Positions 43,018-51,144 of a stretch of 64,000 nucleotides of DNA are shown here, in pieces (the first letter of the stretch is position 1; each line of letters begins with the position of its first letter). Both the position numbers and the translations under genes were made by a program. Where the stretch lies: positions 310,001-374,000 of the forward strand of contig NZ_WBVQ01000001.1 in the NCBI RefSeq assembly GCF_008933165.1, read 5' to 3'. Under the pieces are notes generated by a model. The model ran no database searches, was not told the origin of the DNA, and was given only the letters and a program-made list of their open reading frames with translations. Source of the stretch: Phaeocystidibacter marisrubri (GTDB lineage: Bacteria > Bacteroidota > Bacteroidia > Flavobacteriales > Schleiferiaceae).

Positions 43018-44373
43018 TTACTTGTTGATCACAAGTCGTTCAAAGAGATTCCCCATATTAATAAAGTATAGTCCGTTCGGAATGTCCAATTCTACGGTGT
43101 TTTCACCTGCGTGAACATTAAACGAGTCTACGATTTGGCCACTCATATCATATACGCGAACTGTTTCGTCCTTTTCAGCTTCAATGTGAATGACATTTTC
43201 GGCGGGATTCGGGTAAACCTTGAATGATGTACCACTGTTCTCTACCATTCCAATACCTGGATCTGTTCCCACAAATCCTGGAGTGGAAGTGTAGATGTCG
43301 TCTGAGTAAGTAATGAACAGTTTATCATCTATGCTGAAGTAATTTAAGATGGGAGGTGCTAATGAGAAAATGTTAGCAGCATAGATTGGAAGTCCAGATA
43401 CGTCGCACAAAGAGAAGTTTGGAATCGCCGTGTTGGATGTTAGAATGCGGGATACTGTATCACCCGTTGTTGGATAGAAAGTAGTGAAAACGTAATCTTC
43501 AACCGCGTAAAGATCCCTCATATAAACACTGCCGTAAGTGTATTGGCCATAGGTAGCCGTGTTGGTAGAGTCCCAAGTAACTCCGTTATCGTCAGAGTAG
43601 TACAAGCGGTTAGGTGTAGTGCCCGCAATACTTCCAGAAATGTACATTTTGTCATCGTGATTGCTCACAAGATTGTATGGAGTGAAGGTAGATGGTAGGC
43701 CACTAATATTTACGGTTGACCAAGTTTGTCCATTATCTGTTGAACGGTTCAAAACTTCTCCAGTGGACTGGTTTGCGTTGTTCAAGGCATACCAGGTATT
43801 TCCGAAATAGGTGAAATCGAGGTTGTACGTTCCCGTCCATGAGCTTGATGTGGGTTGATGAACCCAGGTAGAGCCGCTCTTGTGTTTGAAATACGCTCCT
43901 TGAAGCGAGTTGTAAGCCACCATGTAACCATTACTCAACTCAGATATCTCAAAGGGATGAATGTATGCCGGGTTAAAAGAGCGTGCTAGTCCGGCTGTGT
44001 CTACCGTCCAACTGTTCCCCAAGTCTTCCGAATAGTAGTAAATATTGTAATAGATTGAGTTCGCTAAGCTGATGGTTGCATATAGACGGTCATGAATGCC
44101 GTAAATGGCAGCAATCTTTGGTGTATATCCATCAATCAATGTATCGAAAATTGGCTGACCACTTGACCACGTTGCACCTTTATCAGTCGAAACGGTTAGA
44201 AAGTAGCCTTGAGAGGTAGGAGCTACGCCAAAAACAGTGTCGCCACAATGAGTTGCAAGCATTCGTGCATCCGTTCCGGTGGCAGCAATGGAAGCGTTAG
44301 TCCGCGTCCAAAATTGACCGTATCCATTCAAGGCAAATACACAAACAAGAATAAGAGTAAACAGGTGTTTCAT
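43018..44373 (-). CDS. T9SS cargo protein with BNR/sialidase-like repeats
   Basis: The 451-residue protein begins with a signal peptide, MKHLFTLILVCVFALNGYG. The middle (about 30-350) repeats an Asp-box-like pattern: STDKGATWSSG, YSEDLGNSWTVD, STDNGQTWSTV and YSDDNGVTWDS, marking a BNR/sialidase-type beta-propeller of several blades. These folds bind or cut sugars, but no catalytic Arg triad or RIP motif is recognised. The last 75 residues (FKVYPNPAENVIHIEA, then VRVYDMSGQIVDSF and GLYFINM) are a type A sorting domain, recognised and removed by the type IX secretion system. The protein is therefore probably secreted or attached to the cell surface. A porT homologue lies in this window. Confidence 0.93.
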   Translation of the reverse strand: MKHLFTLILVCVFALNGYGQFWTRTNASIAATGTDARMLATHCGDTVFGVAPTSQGYFLTVSTDKGATWSSGQPIFDTLIDGYTPKIAAIYGIHDRLYATISLANSIYYNIYYYSEDLGNSWTVDTAGLARSFNPAYIHPFEISELSNGYMVAYNSLQGAYFKHKSGSTWVHQPTSSSWTGTYNLDFTYFGNTWYALNNANQSTGEVLNRSTDNGQTWSTVNISGLPSTFTPYNLVSNHDDKMYISGSIAGTTPNRLYYSDDNGVTWDSTNTATYGQYTYGSVYMRDLYAVEDYVFTTFYPTTGDTVSRILTSNTAIPNFSLCDVSGLPIYAANIFSLAPPILNYFSIDDKLFITYSDDIYTSTPGFVGTDPGIGMVENSGTSFKVYPNPAENVIHIEAEKDETVRVYDMSGQIVDSFNVHAGENTVELDIPNGLYFINMGNLFERLVINK

Positions 44374-44772
44374 GTGCTTAGATTTATACAGACAAAGCTC
44401 CTATCTCATGCGGGTTTGTGAAATACGACATATGCCGTATTTTGATCAATCAATGGCGAAGCTCCTCAGAGGTTAGGATTTTAGTAGCTTAGGTTACAGA
44501 GTCTTTCAAAAAGAAATCTCACTTTTGCTGAATGATTACTTCTATTCGTCATAAAGCATCTGCTGAGTCGGTTTAAGGGATGGCTTGTCAAGGCAATCGT
44601 CTTCTCGCTATCCATTTTCTAGTTAACCGACCGTCCGAGTTTCTACAGCTCGGGAAGTGACGGTATTCACAATGTTTATTTTTATTGGAGATTGAATTTT
44701 CAGTATCCGACAAATTGCATCGAGAGAAACCTGGCGATATAGCCATCGCTTTCTCGAGCTAAATGAATTCTC
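44374..44772. other. Non-coding gap
   Basis: I see no gene here. AAATACG (44421-44427) pairs with CGTATTT (44436-44442), a perfect 7-bp stem about 50 bases upstream of the T9SS cargo start. It may be an operator for that gene. No clear promoter for rsgA was found. Confidence 0.4.
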
Positions 44773-45849
44773 ATGGGAAGTAATTCAACCAAAAAAATCG
44801 ATTACGAGAAAATCGTAAGCGAAATCAAAAAAGAGATGAGTCACCTTTCTCTAAGGATGGGCAGGGTGGTTCAAGAGCATAAAGATCGATATATCATCCA
44901 AGCCGAAAATGATCAGATAACGGGAGAGTTATTGGGTAATTTGAGGTATTCTGCTACCAGTCGACTTTCCTTACCCGCAGTAGGCGATTGGGTATTGTTT
45001 CAAGAGTTTGATGGAAGTAGTGGAATCATTCATCACGTTTTACCTCGGCAAACCATCTTGAAAAGAAAAGCGGTGGGTGGAAAGGATGATTTTCAGATCA
45101 TTGCTGCGAATATCGACTATGCCCTCATTGTTCAAGCTGTTGGACGGGATTTCAGTCTGAACAGAATTGAACGGTATTTGACTATTTGCCACGATTCTGG
45201 GATTGTGCCAATTGTTGTCTTAAACAAGATTGACTTGGCGAGTGAAGTTGAACTTTCAGAGTTCAAGAAGTTGATTCAAGATAGATTCAGAGGCGTGCAG
45301 ACATTGTATACAAGTACACATGAACCAGGAGGTTTGGATAGCTTGCAAGCCTTGATGGAGTCGAATGCTACCTATTGTATGTTGGGATCTTCTGGTGTTG
45401 GAAAGTCAAGTTTAATCAATGCACTTTCTGGAAGTGAACTTTTTGGAACAAGCGAGATTAGTGAGAGTGTTCAGAGGGGTAAGCACACTACGACACATCG
45501 AGAAATCGTGCAACTTCCGAATGGTAGCTTCATGATTGACAATCCAGGGATTCGAGAAGTGGGAATTGCCGATAGCAAGAAAGGGTTAGAATTGACTTTT
45601 CATCCTATCCAGATGTTGGCTGAGGATTGCAAGTTTAAAGACTGTTCTCATCAGGCTGAAGTTGGATGTGCCGTTCTTGCAGCCATCGAATCAGGAGCGC
45701 TTGATCCCGAGCTGTATGAAAACTATATGAAGCTCAACAGGGAGCAAGAGCGATTTACCACTTCCCTTCATGAACGCCGAAAGAAGGAAAAACAATTCGG
45801 CAAGATGATTAAGCAAACGATGCAGGAGAAGAAGAAGTGGAAGAGATGA
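44773..45849 (+). CDS. rsgA: Ribosome small-subunit GTPase A
   Basis: The 358-residue protein is a circularly permuted GTPase that helps mature the 30S subunit by releasing assembly factors. The OB fold (about 30-95) comes first. The G motifs follow in permuted order: VVLNKIDLAS (G4), then MLGSSGVGKSSLINAL (G1), GKHTTTHREIVQLP (G2) and FMIDNPGIREVG (G3). The C-terminal zinc site is EDCKFKDCSHQAEVGCAV (C-x4-C-x-H-x5-C pattern). The C-terminal tail is basic (RRKKEKQFGKMIKQ). It is slightly long, with a basic N-terminus. It is monocistronic and ended by a strong terminator. Confidence 0.96.
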   Translation: MGSNSTKKIDYEKIVSEIKKEMSHLSLRMGRVVQEHKDRYIIQAENDQITGELLGNLRYSATSRLSLPAVGDWVLFQEFDGSSGIIHHVLPRQTILKRKAVGGKDDFQIIAANIDYALIVQAVGRDFSLNRIERYLTICHDSGIVPIVVLNKIDLASEVELSEFKKLIQDRFRGVQTLYTSTHEPGGLDSLQALMESNATYCMLGSSGVGKSSLINALSGSELFGTSEISESVQRGKHTTTHREIVQLPNGSFMIDNPGIREVGIADSKKGLELTFHPIQMLAEDCKFKDCSHQAEVGCAVLAAIESGALDPELYENYMKLNREQERFTTSLHERRKKEKQFGKMIKQTMQEKKKWKR

Positions 45850-45859
45850 TTGAACAAAG

Positions 45860-45892
45860 AACCCCCGACAAATAATTGCCGGGGGTTTTTCT
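45860..45892 (+). terminator. Terminator of rsgA
   Basis: AACCCCCG (45860-45867) pairs with CGGGGGTT (45880-45887), followed by TTTTCTT. It is about 11 bases past the stop codon. Confidence 0.88.
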
Positions 45893-46045
45893 TGTACAAA
45901 TATCGGGAGTGTTCTCCTCTTGCGTCCGCCCTCCGTTCCTGGATAGCGGTTCCGGTGCTCAAGCAAGAAAATCCCAGATATCCTTAAGGTCGATGCAATG
46001 GCATTTTTAAGATCACTCAACTTTGAGCAAGCTCAGTTGAGCTCA

Positions 46046-46090
46046 ATAAAAAATCCCATCATCACTGCTTAAGTCGTGATGTGGGATTTA
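46046..46090 (-). terminator. Terminator of ssrA
   Basis: On the minus strand AAATCCCAC-ATCAC pairs with GTGAT-GATGGGATTT around a short loop and is followed by TTTTATTG. It lies 10 bases past the 3' end of the tmRNA. A second nested hairpin (CTCAAC/GTTGAG, 46016-46041) follows. Confidence 0.8.
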
Positions 46091-46099
46091 TTTTTCTAG

Positions 46100-46495
46100 T
46101 GGAGCTGAGGGGAGTCGAACCCCTGTCCAAACAAGGAAACAATGGGCTTTCTACATGCTTATTCCACTATTGGGTTTTCGACTCAGGGCTGGGAGCGGAC
46201 ACCCTACCTTTGAGCTTAGGTACTAAATTTCGAATTACCTCCGTACCACCAATAATTCTATCCCAACTTTTACAACACCTCTGGATCAGACTCCGCTGGT
46301 CAGGGATTCTGAGAGATGGCTCACTCCCGTACCTTGTACGGGATTAGCTAAATCCTTCTATCGAATGGATTAAGCGGCAAGCGCGTAGTTATTTTCGCCT
46401 GTTATAAAAATGAAGCTCCTGTTTAACGAGCGTAAACCTCATGGCTCGGCATGCTTACACACTCCTTCATCTTGCTGTCAAAACCAGTCAGCCCC
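46100..46495 (-). ncRNA. ssrA: Transfer-messenger RNA
   Basis: The 396-nt RNA frees stalled ribosomes and tags the unfinished protein. The 5' end GGGGCTGACTGGTTTTGACA pairs with the 3' end through GGGGCTGA/TCAGCTCC, closing a tRNA-like acceptor stem whose CCA is encoded in the genome (46100-46102 on the minus strand). The T arm is seen as GGTTCGACTCCCCTCAGCTC. The tag frame (46370-46399) reads GGC-GAA-AAT-AAC-TAC-GCG-CTT-GCC-GCT-TAA, giving GENNYALAA, with an alanine added first from charged tmRNA. Plus-strand frames crossing this locus are false. The promoter lies 13 bases upstream. Confidence 0.97.
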
Positions 46496-46507
46496 AGAAG
46501 GAACTTA

Positions 46508-46538
46508 CAAAGTTAGGTAGAAAGCATACCATTGACAA
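46508..46538 (-). promoter_or_regulatory. ssrA promoter
   Basis: TTG (46536-46538, minus strand), 20 bases, TAACTTTG (46508-46515) matches the Bacteroidota consensus exactly. The mature 5' end begins 13 bases downstream, so a few bases are probably trimmed by RNase P. Confidence 0.75.
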
Positions 46539-46671
46539 GTATTATTCACCTTAACAGTTTGTGTGTTTTTTAGCGTCACGGTTACACTTCTTTGTGAGTT
46601 ATACGCGAAGTGTTACAATATATTTCACTCTTTGCCGAATATTGTCGAATTTCGCATCTCAATCCACACCC

Positions 46672-47904
46672 ATGACCCAAATCGTGAAAATCGGCTTAAT
46701 TCGAGAAGGAAAAAATCCACCCGATAAAAGAGTGCCGATGAGTCCGCAACAATGTGTCGAATTGATGGAATCCTTTCCAAATGTTCGCATTGTTGCTCAG
46801 AGTAGTCCCATTAGAGCTTTTACAGATGATGAGTATCGGGCGGCTGGCGTTGAAGTTGTAGACGATGTGAAGGATTGCGATTTATTGTTAGGAGTGAAGG
46901 AGGTACCTGTAGATATGCTGATTCCTGGAAAGGCATATATGTTCTTCTCACATACCTTCAAAAAACAACCGTACAACAGACATTTGTTGCAAAGTATCTT
47001 AGAAAAGGAGATTGAATTAATCGACTATGAAGTGCTGAAAGGCACAAACGGTACACGATTGATCGGTTTTGGAAGATACGCAGGTATTGTGGGAGCCTAT
47101 AACGGTTTCCGTGGATATGGTGCAGCAACCGGTAGATACGAATTGCGACCCGCTCATGAGTGCCACGACAGAGCGGAAATGGAAGAGGAATTTTCCAAAG
47201 TGAACCTACCAGAGCATTTCAAGATTGTAATGACAGGACAAGGACGTGTGGCGAAAGGTGCCATGGAAGTCCTCAATTCGCTGAACATCGAAAAGGTCTC
47301 TGCTCGTCAGTTTACCGAAAGCGAATTTGATCACCCTGTGTTCTGCCAATTGGGCGTGCTAGACTACAATAAGCGCATTGATGGATTGGTGGCCACTCGA
47401 AATGATTTCTACCAAAATCCAGAGAGTTACGAAAGTGATTTTATGCGTTTTGCAGTGAATGCAGATATGTATTTAGCGTGTCATTATTGGGGGGAGGGGT
47501 CGCCTTATATTTTCACAAGAGACGATATCAAGAAGCCTGAGTTCAATATTTCTTTTGTTTCTGATATTTCATGTGACATTGATGGGCCTGTTGCTTCAAC
47601 ACTTCGACCATCTACCATTGCCAACCCATTCTATGCCTATGATCCTGCAACAGAAAAGGAGGTTCCATTGGGAACAGAGGGCAGTATTGGCGTGCAGGCC
47701 GTGGATAATTTGCCTTGTGAGCTTCCTAGAGATGCTTCAGAAGGATTTGGAAGAGAGCTTCTCGATAAGATCTTTCCAGAGTTGCTTACAGGAGACAAGG
47801 ACAATATCATAGCGAAAGCTACAGAGACAAAAGATGGAGAGCTGACTTCTCACTTCAAATACCTTCAAAAATGGGTAAATGAAGAGGAGGAAGAAGAGGA
47901 GTGA
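46672..47904 (+). CDS. Saccharopine dehydrogenase-like / alanine dehydrogenase-fold enzyme
   Basis: The ATG starting MTQIVKIGLIREGKNPPDKR is chosen; a longer in-frame GTG start adds an unlikely 37 residues. The 410-residue protein has the AlaDH/PNT N-terminal domain (LIREGKNPPDKRVPMSPQQC; GVKEVPVDMLIPGKAYMFFS), then a Rossmann domain with IVMTGQGRVAKGAMEVLNSL. Pieces such as FFSHTFKKQPYNRHLLQ and YEVLKGTNGTRLIGFGRYAG are close to lysine-forming saccharopine dehydrogenases (LYS1 type), a family with little bacterial work. It ends in KWVN followed by seven Glu. Because lysA and lysC show a diaminopimelate pathway here, lysine catabolism or an unknown amino-acid reaction are both possible. Confidence 0.82.
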   Translation: MTQIVKIGLIREGKNPPDKRVPMSPQQCVELMESFPNVRIVAQSSPIRAFTDDEYRAAGVEVVDDVKDCDLLLGVKEVPVDMLIPGKAYMFFSHTFKKQPYNRHLLQSILEKEIELIDYEVLKGTNGTRLIGFGRYAGIVGAYNGFRGYGAATGRYELRPAHECHDRAEMEEEFSKVNLPEHFKIVMTGQGRVAKGAMEVLNSLNIEKVSARQFTESEFDHPVFCQLGVLDYNKRIDGLVATRNDFYQNPESYESDFMRFAVNADMYLACHYWGEGSPYIFTRDDIKKPEFNISFVSDISCDIDGPVASTLRPSTIANPFYAYDPATEKEVPLGTEGSIGVQAVDNLPCELPRDASEGFGRELLDKIFPELLTGDKDNIIAKATETKDGELTSHFKYLQKWVNEEEEEEE

Positions 47905-47922
47905 TTCTCTAATTGCAGAAAT

Positions 47923-47950
47923 AAAAAAGGCGCTCATTGAGCGCCTTTTT
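47923..47950. terminator. Bidirectional terminator
   Basis: GGCGCTC (47929-47935) and GAGCGCC (47939-47945) form a perfect stem around ATT, flanked by six A and five T. It serves both the convergent dehydrogenase-like gene and rpe. Confidence 0.9.
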
Positions 47951-47968
47951 CTATGGAAATATTCTTCC

Positions 47969-48616
47969 TTAGATCTTCTTAAGATCGGCAATGGTCGCTT
48001 CTGGGTTTTCACTGCTGAAAACGAAAGAACCCGCCACAAGTACGTCGGCACCTGCCTCAATGAGAGCTTTCGCGTTGGCTGTGGTCACGCCTCCATCAAT
48101 TTCAATTTTGGTAGATGCACCGCGCTCATCAATCATTTTTCTGAGTGCACGCACTTTCTCGTAGGTTCGCTCAATGAACTTTTGACCACCAAAGCCTGGG
48201 TTTACTGACATCAAACAAACCAAGTCGATGTCTTCAATGGTATCTTCTAGTACGTTCACATTGGTGTGTGGGTTGAGGGCAACACCCGCTTGCATGCCGG
48301 CTGCTTTAATAGCCTGAAGTGTGCGGTGAAGATGCGTAGAAGCTTCGTAGTGAACGGTCAAAATATCGGCCCCTACTTTCTTGAATTCCTCGATGTAACG
48401 CTCGGGTTGAACAATCATCAAGTGAACGTCCATGGTTTTTTTCGCATGGCGTTTAATCGCTTGAATTACGGGCATTCCGAACGAGATGTTCGGTACAAAT
48501 ACTCCGTCCATTACATCGATGTGAAACCAATCTGCTTCACTGCGATTCACCATTTCTGAGTCGCGTTGAAGATTGGCAAAGTCGGCTGCAAGGATGGAAG
48601 GGGCGATAATAGCCAT
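47969..48616 (-). CDS. rpe: Ribulose-phosphate 3-epimerase
   Basis: The start MAIIAPSILAADFANLQRDS is the typical one; a longer in-frame start crosses the promoter. The 215-residue TIM-barrel enzyme interconverts ribulose 5-phosphate and xylulose 5-phosphate in the pentose phosphate pathway. Key parts are FHIDVMDGVFVPNISFG (metal His and Asp), KTMDVHLMI, VCLMSVNPGFGGQKFI and EIDGGVTTANAKALIEAGAD. A promoter is right upstream and a shared terminator downstream, so it is probably monocistronic. Confidence 0.97.
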   Translation of the reverse strand: MAIIAPSILAADFANLQRDSEMVNRSEADWFHIDVMDGVFVPNISFGMPVIQAIKRHAKKTMDVHLMIVQPERYIEEFKKVGADILTVHYEASTHLHRTLQAIKAAGMQAGVALNPHTNVNVLEDTIEDIDLVCLMSVNPGFGGQKFIERTYEKVRALRKMIDERGASTKIEIDGGVTTANAKALIEAGADVLVAGSFVFSSENPEATIADLKKI

Positions 48617-48633
48617 GTCGTAAAAATTTTTGG

Positions 48634-48664
48634 CAAAGGTACAAACGGCGAGACGAGTTCTCAA
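48634..48664 (-). promoter_or_regulatory. rpe promoter
   Basis: TTG (48662-48664, minus strand), 20 bases, TACCTTTG (48634-48641), 17 bases before the ATG. This is an exact match to the consensus. Confidence 0.75.
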
Positions 48665-48704
48665 AAGAACCTATGTGTCAAGTGCTGAGTATTTTGTCGG
48701 GAGG

Positions 48705-50084
48705 TTAAAGCTGAACGATTTGATAGAGCTCGGGAATCTCAGCATTCCAGTGATAGGTATCTTTCAATACTCGCCTAAATGTGTCGGCAGCTTGCGGCTC
48801 ACCATGCACGATAAAAACTCTTTCGGGAGTGGATTCAATCTCGTTCAACCAATCCAGTAACTCATCTTGGTCGGCATGAGAAGATAGAACTTCCATGTTG
48901 TACACCTCCGCTCGGGTAGGATAGTAGTTTCCATAAATCTTGAGGTTTTTAGCGCCGTCTAACAATGCTCGACCTCTAGTTCCGGCAGCTTGAAATCCCG
49001 AGAGAATAATGGTGGTTTCTTTCTTGGCTAAATATCGTTCTAAATAAGTGAGGACTCTACCTCCAGAAAGCATGCCGCTGCCGGCCACAATGATTTTTGG
49101 TTCATTGGAAGCTACTATCAATTTGGTTTCACGAATATCCTGCACTATCCAAAAACTCTCTTTCATTTGGGCGAATTCATCGGGTTTTAGGACGTGTGAA
49201 TCCACTAATCGACCAAAAACGTCCAATACGTTACCTCCCATCGGACTGTCCATTACCATGGGTACGTCCATAATTTGTCCAGACGACTTGAGCTTCCAGA
49301 GCAAGTACATGATGGTTTGAGCTCGCTCTACAGCAAAGCAGGGAATGATGACGGTTCCTTTACGTTCCAACGTTTTTTGAATGTGGGTTTGGAGGATCAA
49401 GAGAGGGTCGTCGGTGGGATGAATTCGGTCTCCATATGTGCTTTCAACAAATAGTACATCGGCGCGTTTTGGCTTTTTGGGATCGGTCAAGAGCCAATCG
49501 TTTTTACGGCCCACATCTCCAGAGAAGACATATCGTTTCCCGTGAATATCTAGTTCGATGAAGGACGCGCCAATGATGTGTCCCACGTGTTGAAAGCGAA
49601 CAGATACACCATTGAATAAGTCTTTCCATTCCCCTTCTTCTACAGGACGGAATTTCTCTATGGTATGTTCTGCGTCTTTAACGGAATACAGCGGTTCAGC
49701 AGGGGAGTGTATGGTGAATTGTTCGGCGTTGGCCTTTCTTGCTGTTTCCTCTTGAATTTTGGCGCTATCTCTCAGTACAATAGCCGCTATGTTTAGAGTA
49801 GGTTCGGTACCTAGAATGGTCTTGTCATATCCCTTCTTAACCAATCGTGGAAGATATCCGCAGTGATCGAGGTGACCGTGGGTGAGCAGCACGTAATCAA
49901 TTTCGTGGATGGGAGTGGGGATGCCCTCCCAGTTGAGCAATCGCAGTTTCTTCAACCCTTGAAACAATCCGCAATCCACTAGAATCTTGTGGTCATCAAC
50001 ATGAATGAGGTACTTGGATCCGGTTACCGTTCCAGAAGCACCTAAGAATTGAACGAGAACGCGGGGAGAAACTTCTGATTTCAT
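48705..50084 (-). CDS. Beta-CASP metallo-beta-lactamase RNase-like protein
   Basis: The 459-residue protein is of the CPSF/Ysh1-like beta-CASP type. The first domain has SGTVTGSKYLIHVDDHKI, the zinc motif VLLTHGHLDHCGYLPRL and FQHVGHIIGASF with the later His/Asp ligands in RYVFSGDVGR. The beta-CASP domain follows (VPMVMDSPMGGNVLDVFGRL), with PKIIVAGSGMLSGGRVLTYL. The C-terminal RMMBL motifs are SSHADQDELLDWLN and RVFIVHGEPQAADTF. These proteins act as RNA endo- or exonucleases, but bacterial members of this group are poorly studied, so the RNase role is inferred. The gene is alone, with an inverted repeat just upstream. Confidence 0.92.
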   Translation of the reverse strand: MKSEVSPRVLVQFLGASGTVTGSKYLIHVDDHKILVDCGLFQGLKKLRLLNWEGIPTPIHEIDYVLLTHGHLDHCGYLPRLVKKGYDKTILGTEPTLNIAAIVLRDSAKIQEETARKANAEQFTIHSPAEPLYSVKDAEHTIEKFRPVEEGEWKDLFNGVSVRFQHVGHIIGASFIELDIHGKRYVFSGDVGRKNDWLLTDPKKPKRADVLFVESTYGDRIHPTDDPLLILQTHIQKTLERKGTVIIPCFAVERAQTIMYLLWKLKSSGQIMDVPMVMDSPMGGNVLDVFGRLVDSHVLKPDEFAQMKESFWIVQDIRETKLIVASNEPKIIVAGSGMLSGGRVLTYLERYLAKKETTIILSGFQAAGTRGRALLDGAKNLKIYGNYYPTRAEVYNMEVLSSHADQDELLDWLNEIESTPERVFIVHGEPQAADTFRRVLKDTYHWNAEIPELYQIVQL

Positions 50085-50093
50085 GTCGATTAT

Positions 50094-50117
50094 CTTACAG
50101 TTTGACTATTCTGTAAG
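50094..50117. repeat. Inverted repeat upstream of beta-CASP gene
   Basis: CTTACAG (50094-50100) and CTGTAAG (50111-50117) are perfect 7-bp arms 10 bases apart, 10 bases before the ATG. They could be an operator or a hairpin in the message leader. Confidence 0.5.
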
Positions 50118-50176
50118 GTACAAAGAATCAATATTGAAGTTCGATGATGGAAATCATGTTTCAGACTGTTTCGCCA

Positions 50177-50208
50177 CAAAAAAAGGCCCTTCTTTCGAAG
50201 AGCCTTTC
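50177..50208 (-). terminator. Terminator of rpoD
   Basis: On the minus strand AAAGGCTCTTC, a GAAA loop and GAAGGGCCTTT form an 11-bp stem with one mismatch, followed by TTTTG. It begins about 20 bases after the rpoD stop codon. Confidence 0.85.
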
Positions 50209-50227
50209 AACCAATTACAATTCGTAA

Positions 50228-51091
50228 TTATCCCAAGTAAGTCTTGAGGATCTTACTTCTTGATGTGTGTTTCAAACGACGAATCGCCTTCTCTTTGATC
50301 TGACGAACGCGTTCGCGAGTTAGATCAAATTTCTCACCAATTTCTTCAAGTGTCATTGGATGCTGACCATTCAAACCAAAGTAGAGGCGAATAACATCAC
50401 CTTCACGTGGAGTAAGGGTAGCCAATGATCTTTCGATCTCGGTACGAAGAGAATCGTGCATCAAATCTTCATCTGGATTCGGTGAATCCGAAGAATTTAA
50501 TACGTCGTACAAGTTGCTGTCTTCACCTTCAACCAGAGGAGCGTCCATGGATACGTGACGACCCGAGTTACGCATGCTCTCTTTTACGTCAGATTCGCCC
50601 ATCTCCAACATTTCAGCAATCTCAGCAGCAGACGGAGCTCTTTCGTGCTCTTGTTCCAACTGAGCGTATGCCTTGTTGATTTTGTTGATGGATCCAATCT
50701 TGTTGAGTGGAAGACGAACGATACGTGATTGTTCAGCCAATGCTTGAAGGATAGACTGACGAATCCACCATACCGCGTAAGAGATGAATTTAAAACCACG
50801 AGTTTCATCAAAGCGCTGTGCGGCCTTAATCAAACCGAGGTTTCCTTCGTTGATGAGGTCAGGCAAAGTCAAACCTTGGTTTTGGTATTGCTTCGCTACT
50901 GAAACCACAAAACGGAGGTTAGCCTTGGTCAATTTCTCCAAAGCAATTTGGTCTCCCGCCTTAATGCGTTGAGCCAACTCCACCTCTTCTTCTGCAGTAA
51001 TCAATTCTACCTTACCAATTTCTTGTAGGTATTTGTCGAGGGAAGCGGTCTCTCTATTGGTGACCTGTTTTGTGATCTTTAACTGTCTCAT
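50228..51091 (-). CDS. rpoD: Primary RNA polymerase sigma factor
   Basis: The 287-residue protein is the short sigma-70 (SigA) of Bacteroidota, with no region 1.1 and no large non-conserved insert. Region 1.2 begins [20 protein letters not shown]; region 2 has the core-binding [20 protein letters not shown] and the -10 recognition part [20 protein letters not shown]; region 3 follows; region 4 ends [20 protein letters not shown]. It recognises TTG/TAnnTTTG promoters such as those seen in this window. It lies 54 bases after pnp on the same strand and ends in its own terminator. No separate promoter was clear. Confidence 0.96.
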   Translation of the reverse strand: MRQLKITKQVTNRETASLDKYLQEIGKVELITAEEEVELAQRIKAGDQIALEKLTKANLRFVVSVAKQYQNQGLTLPDLINEGNLGLIKAAQRFDETRGFKFISYAVWWIRQSILQALAEQSRIVRLPLNKIGSINKINKAYAQLEQEHERAPSAAEIAEMLEMGESDVKESMRNSGRHVSMDAPLVEGEDSNLYDVLNSSDSPNPDEDLMHDSLRTEIERSLATLTPREGDVIRLYFGLNGQHPMTLEEIGEKFDLTRERVRQIKEKAIRRLKHTSRSKILKTYLG

Positions 51092-51144
51092 ATGTCCAAT
51101 CGAATACTATGGATTAATGGAACGATGAATGTCCGTATAATGTT

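Noticed and set aside
46081-46347. Plus-strand open frame of 88 codons
   Set aside because: It lies inside the tmRNA gene on the minus strand; the residues come from structured RNA.
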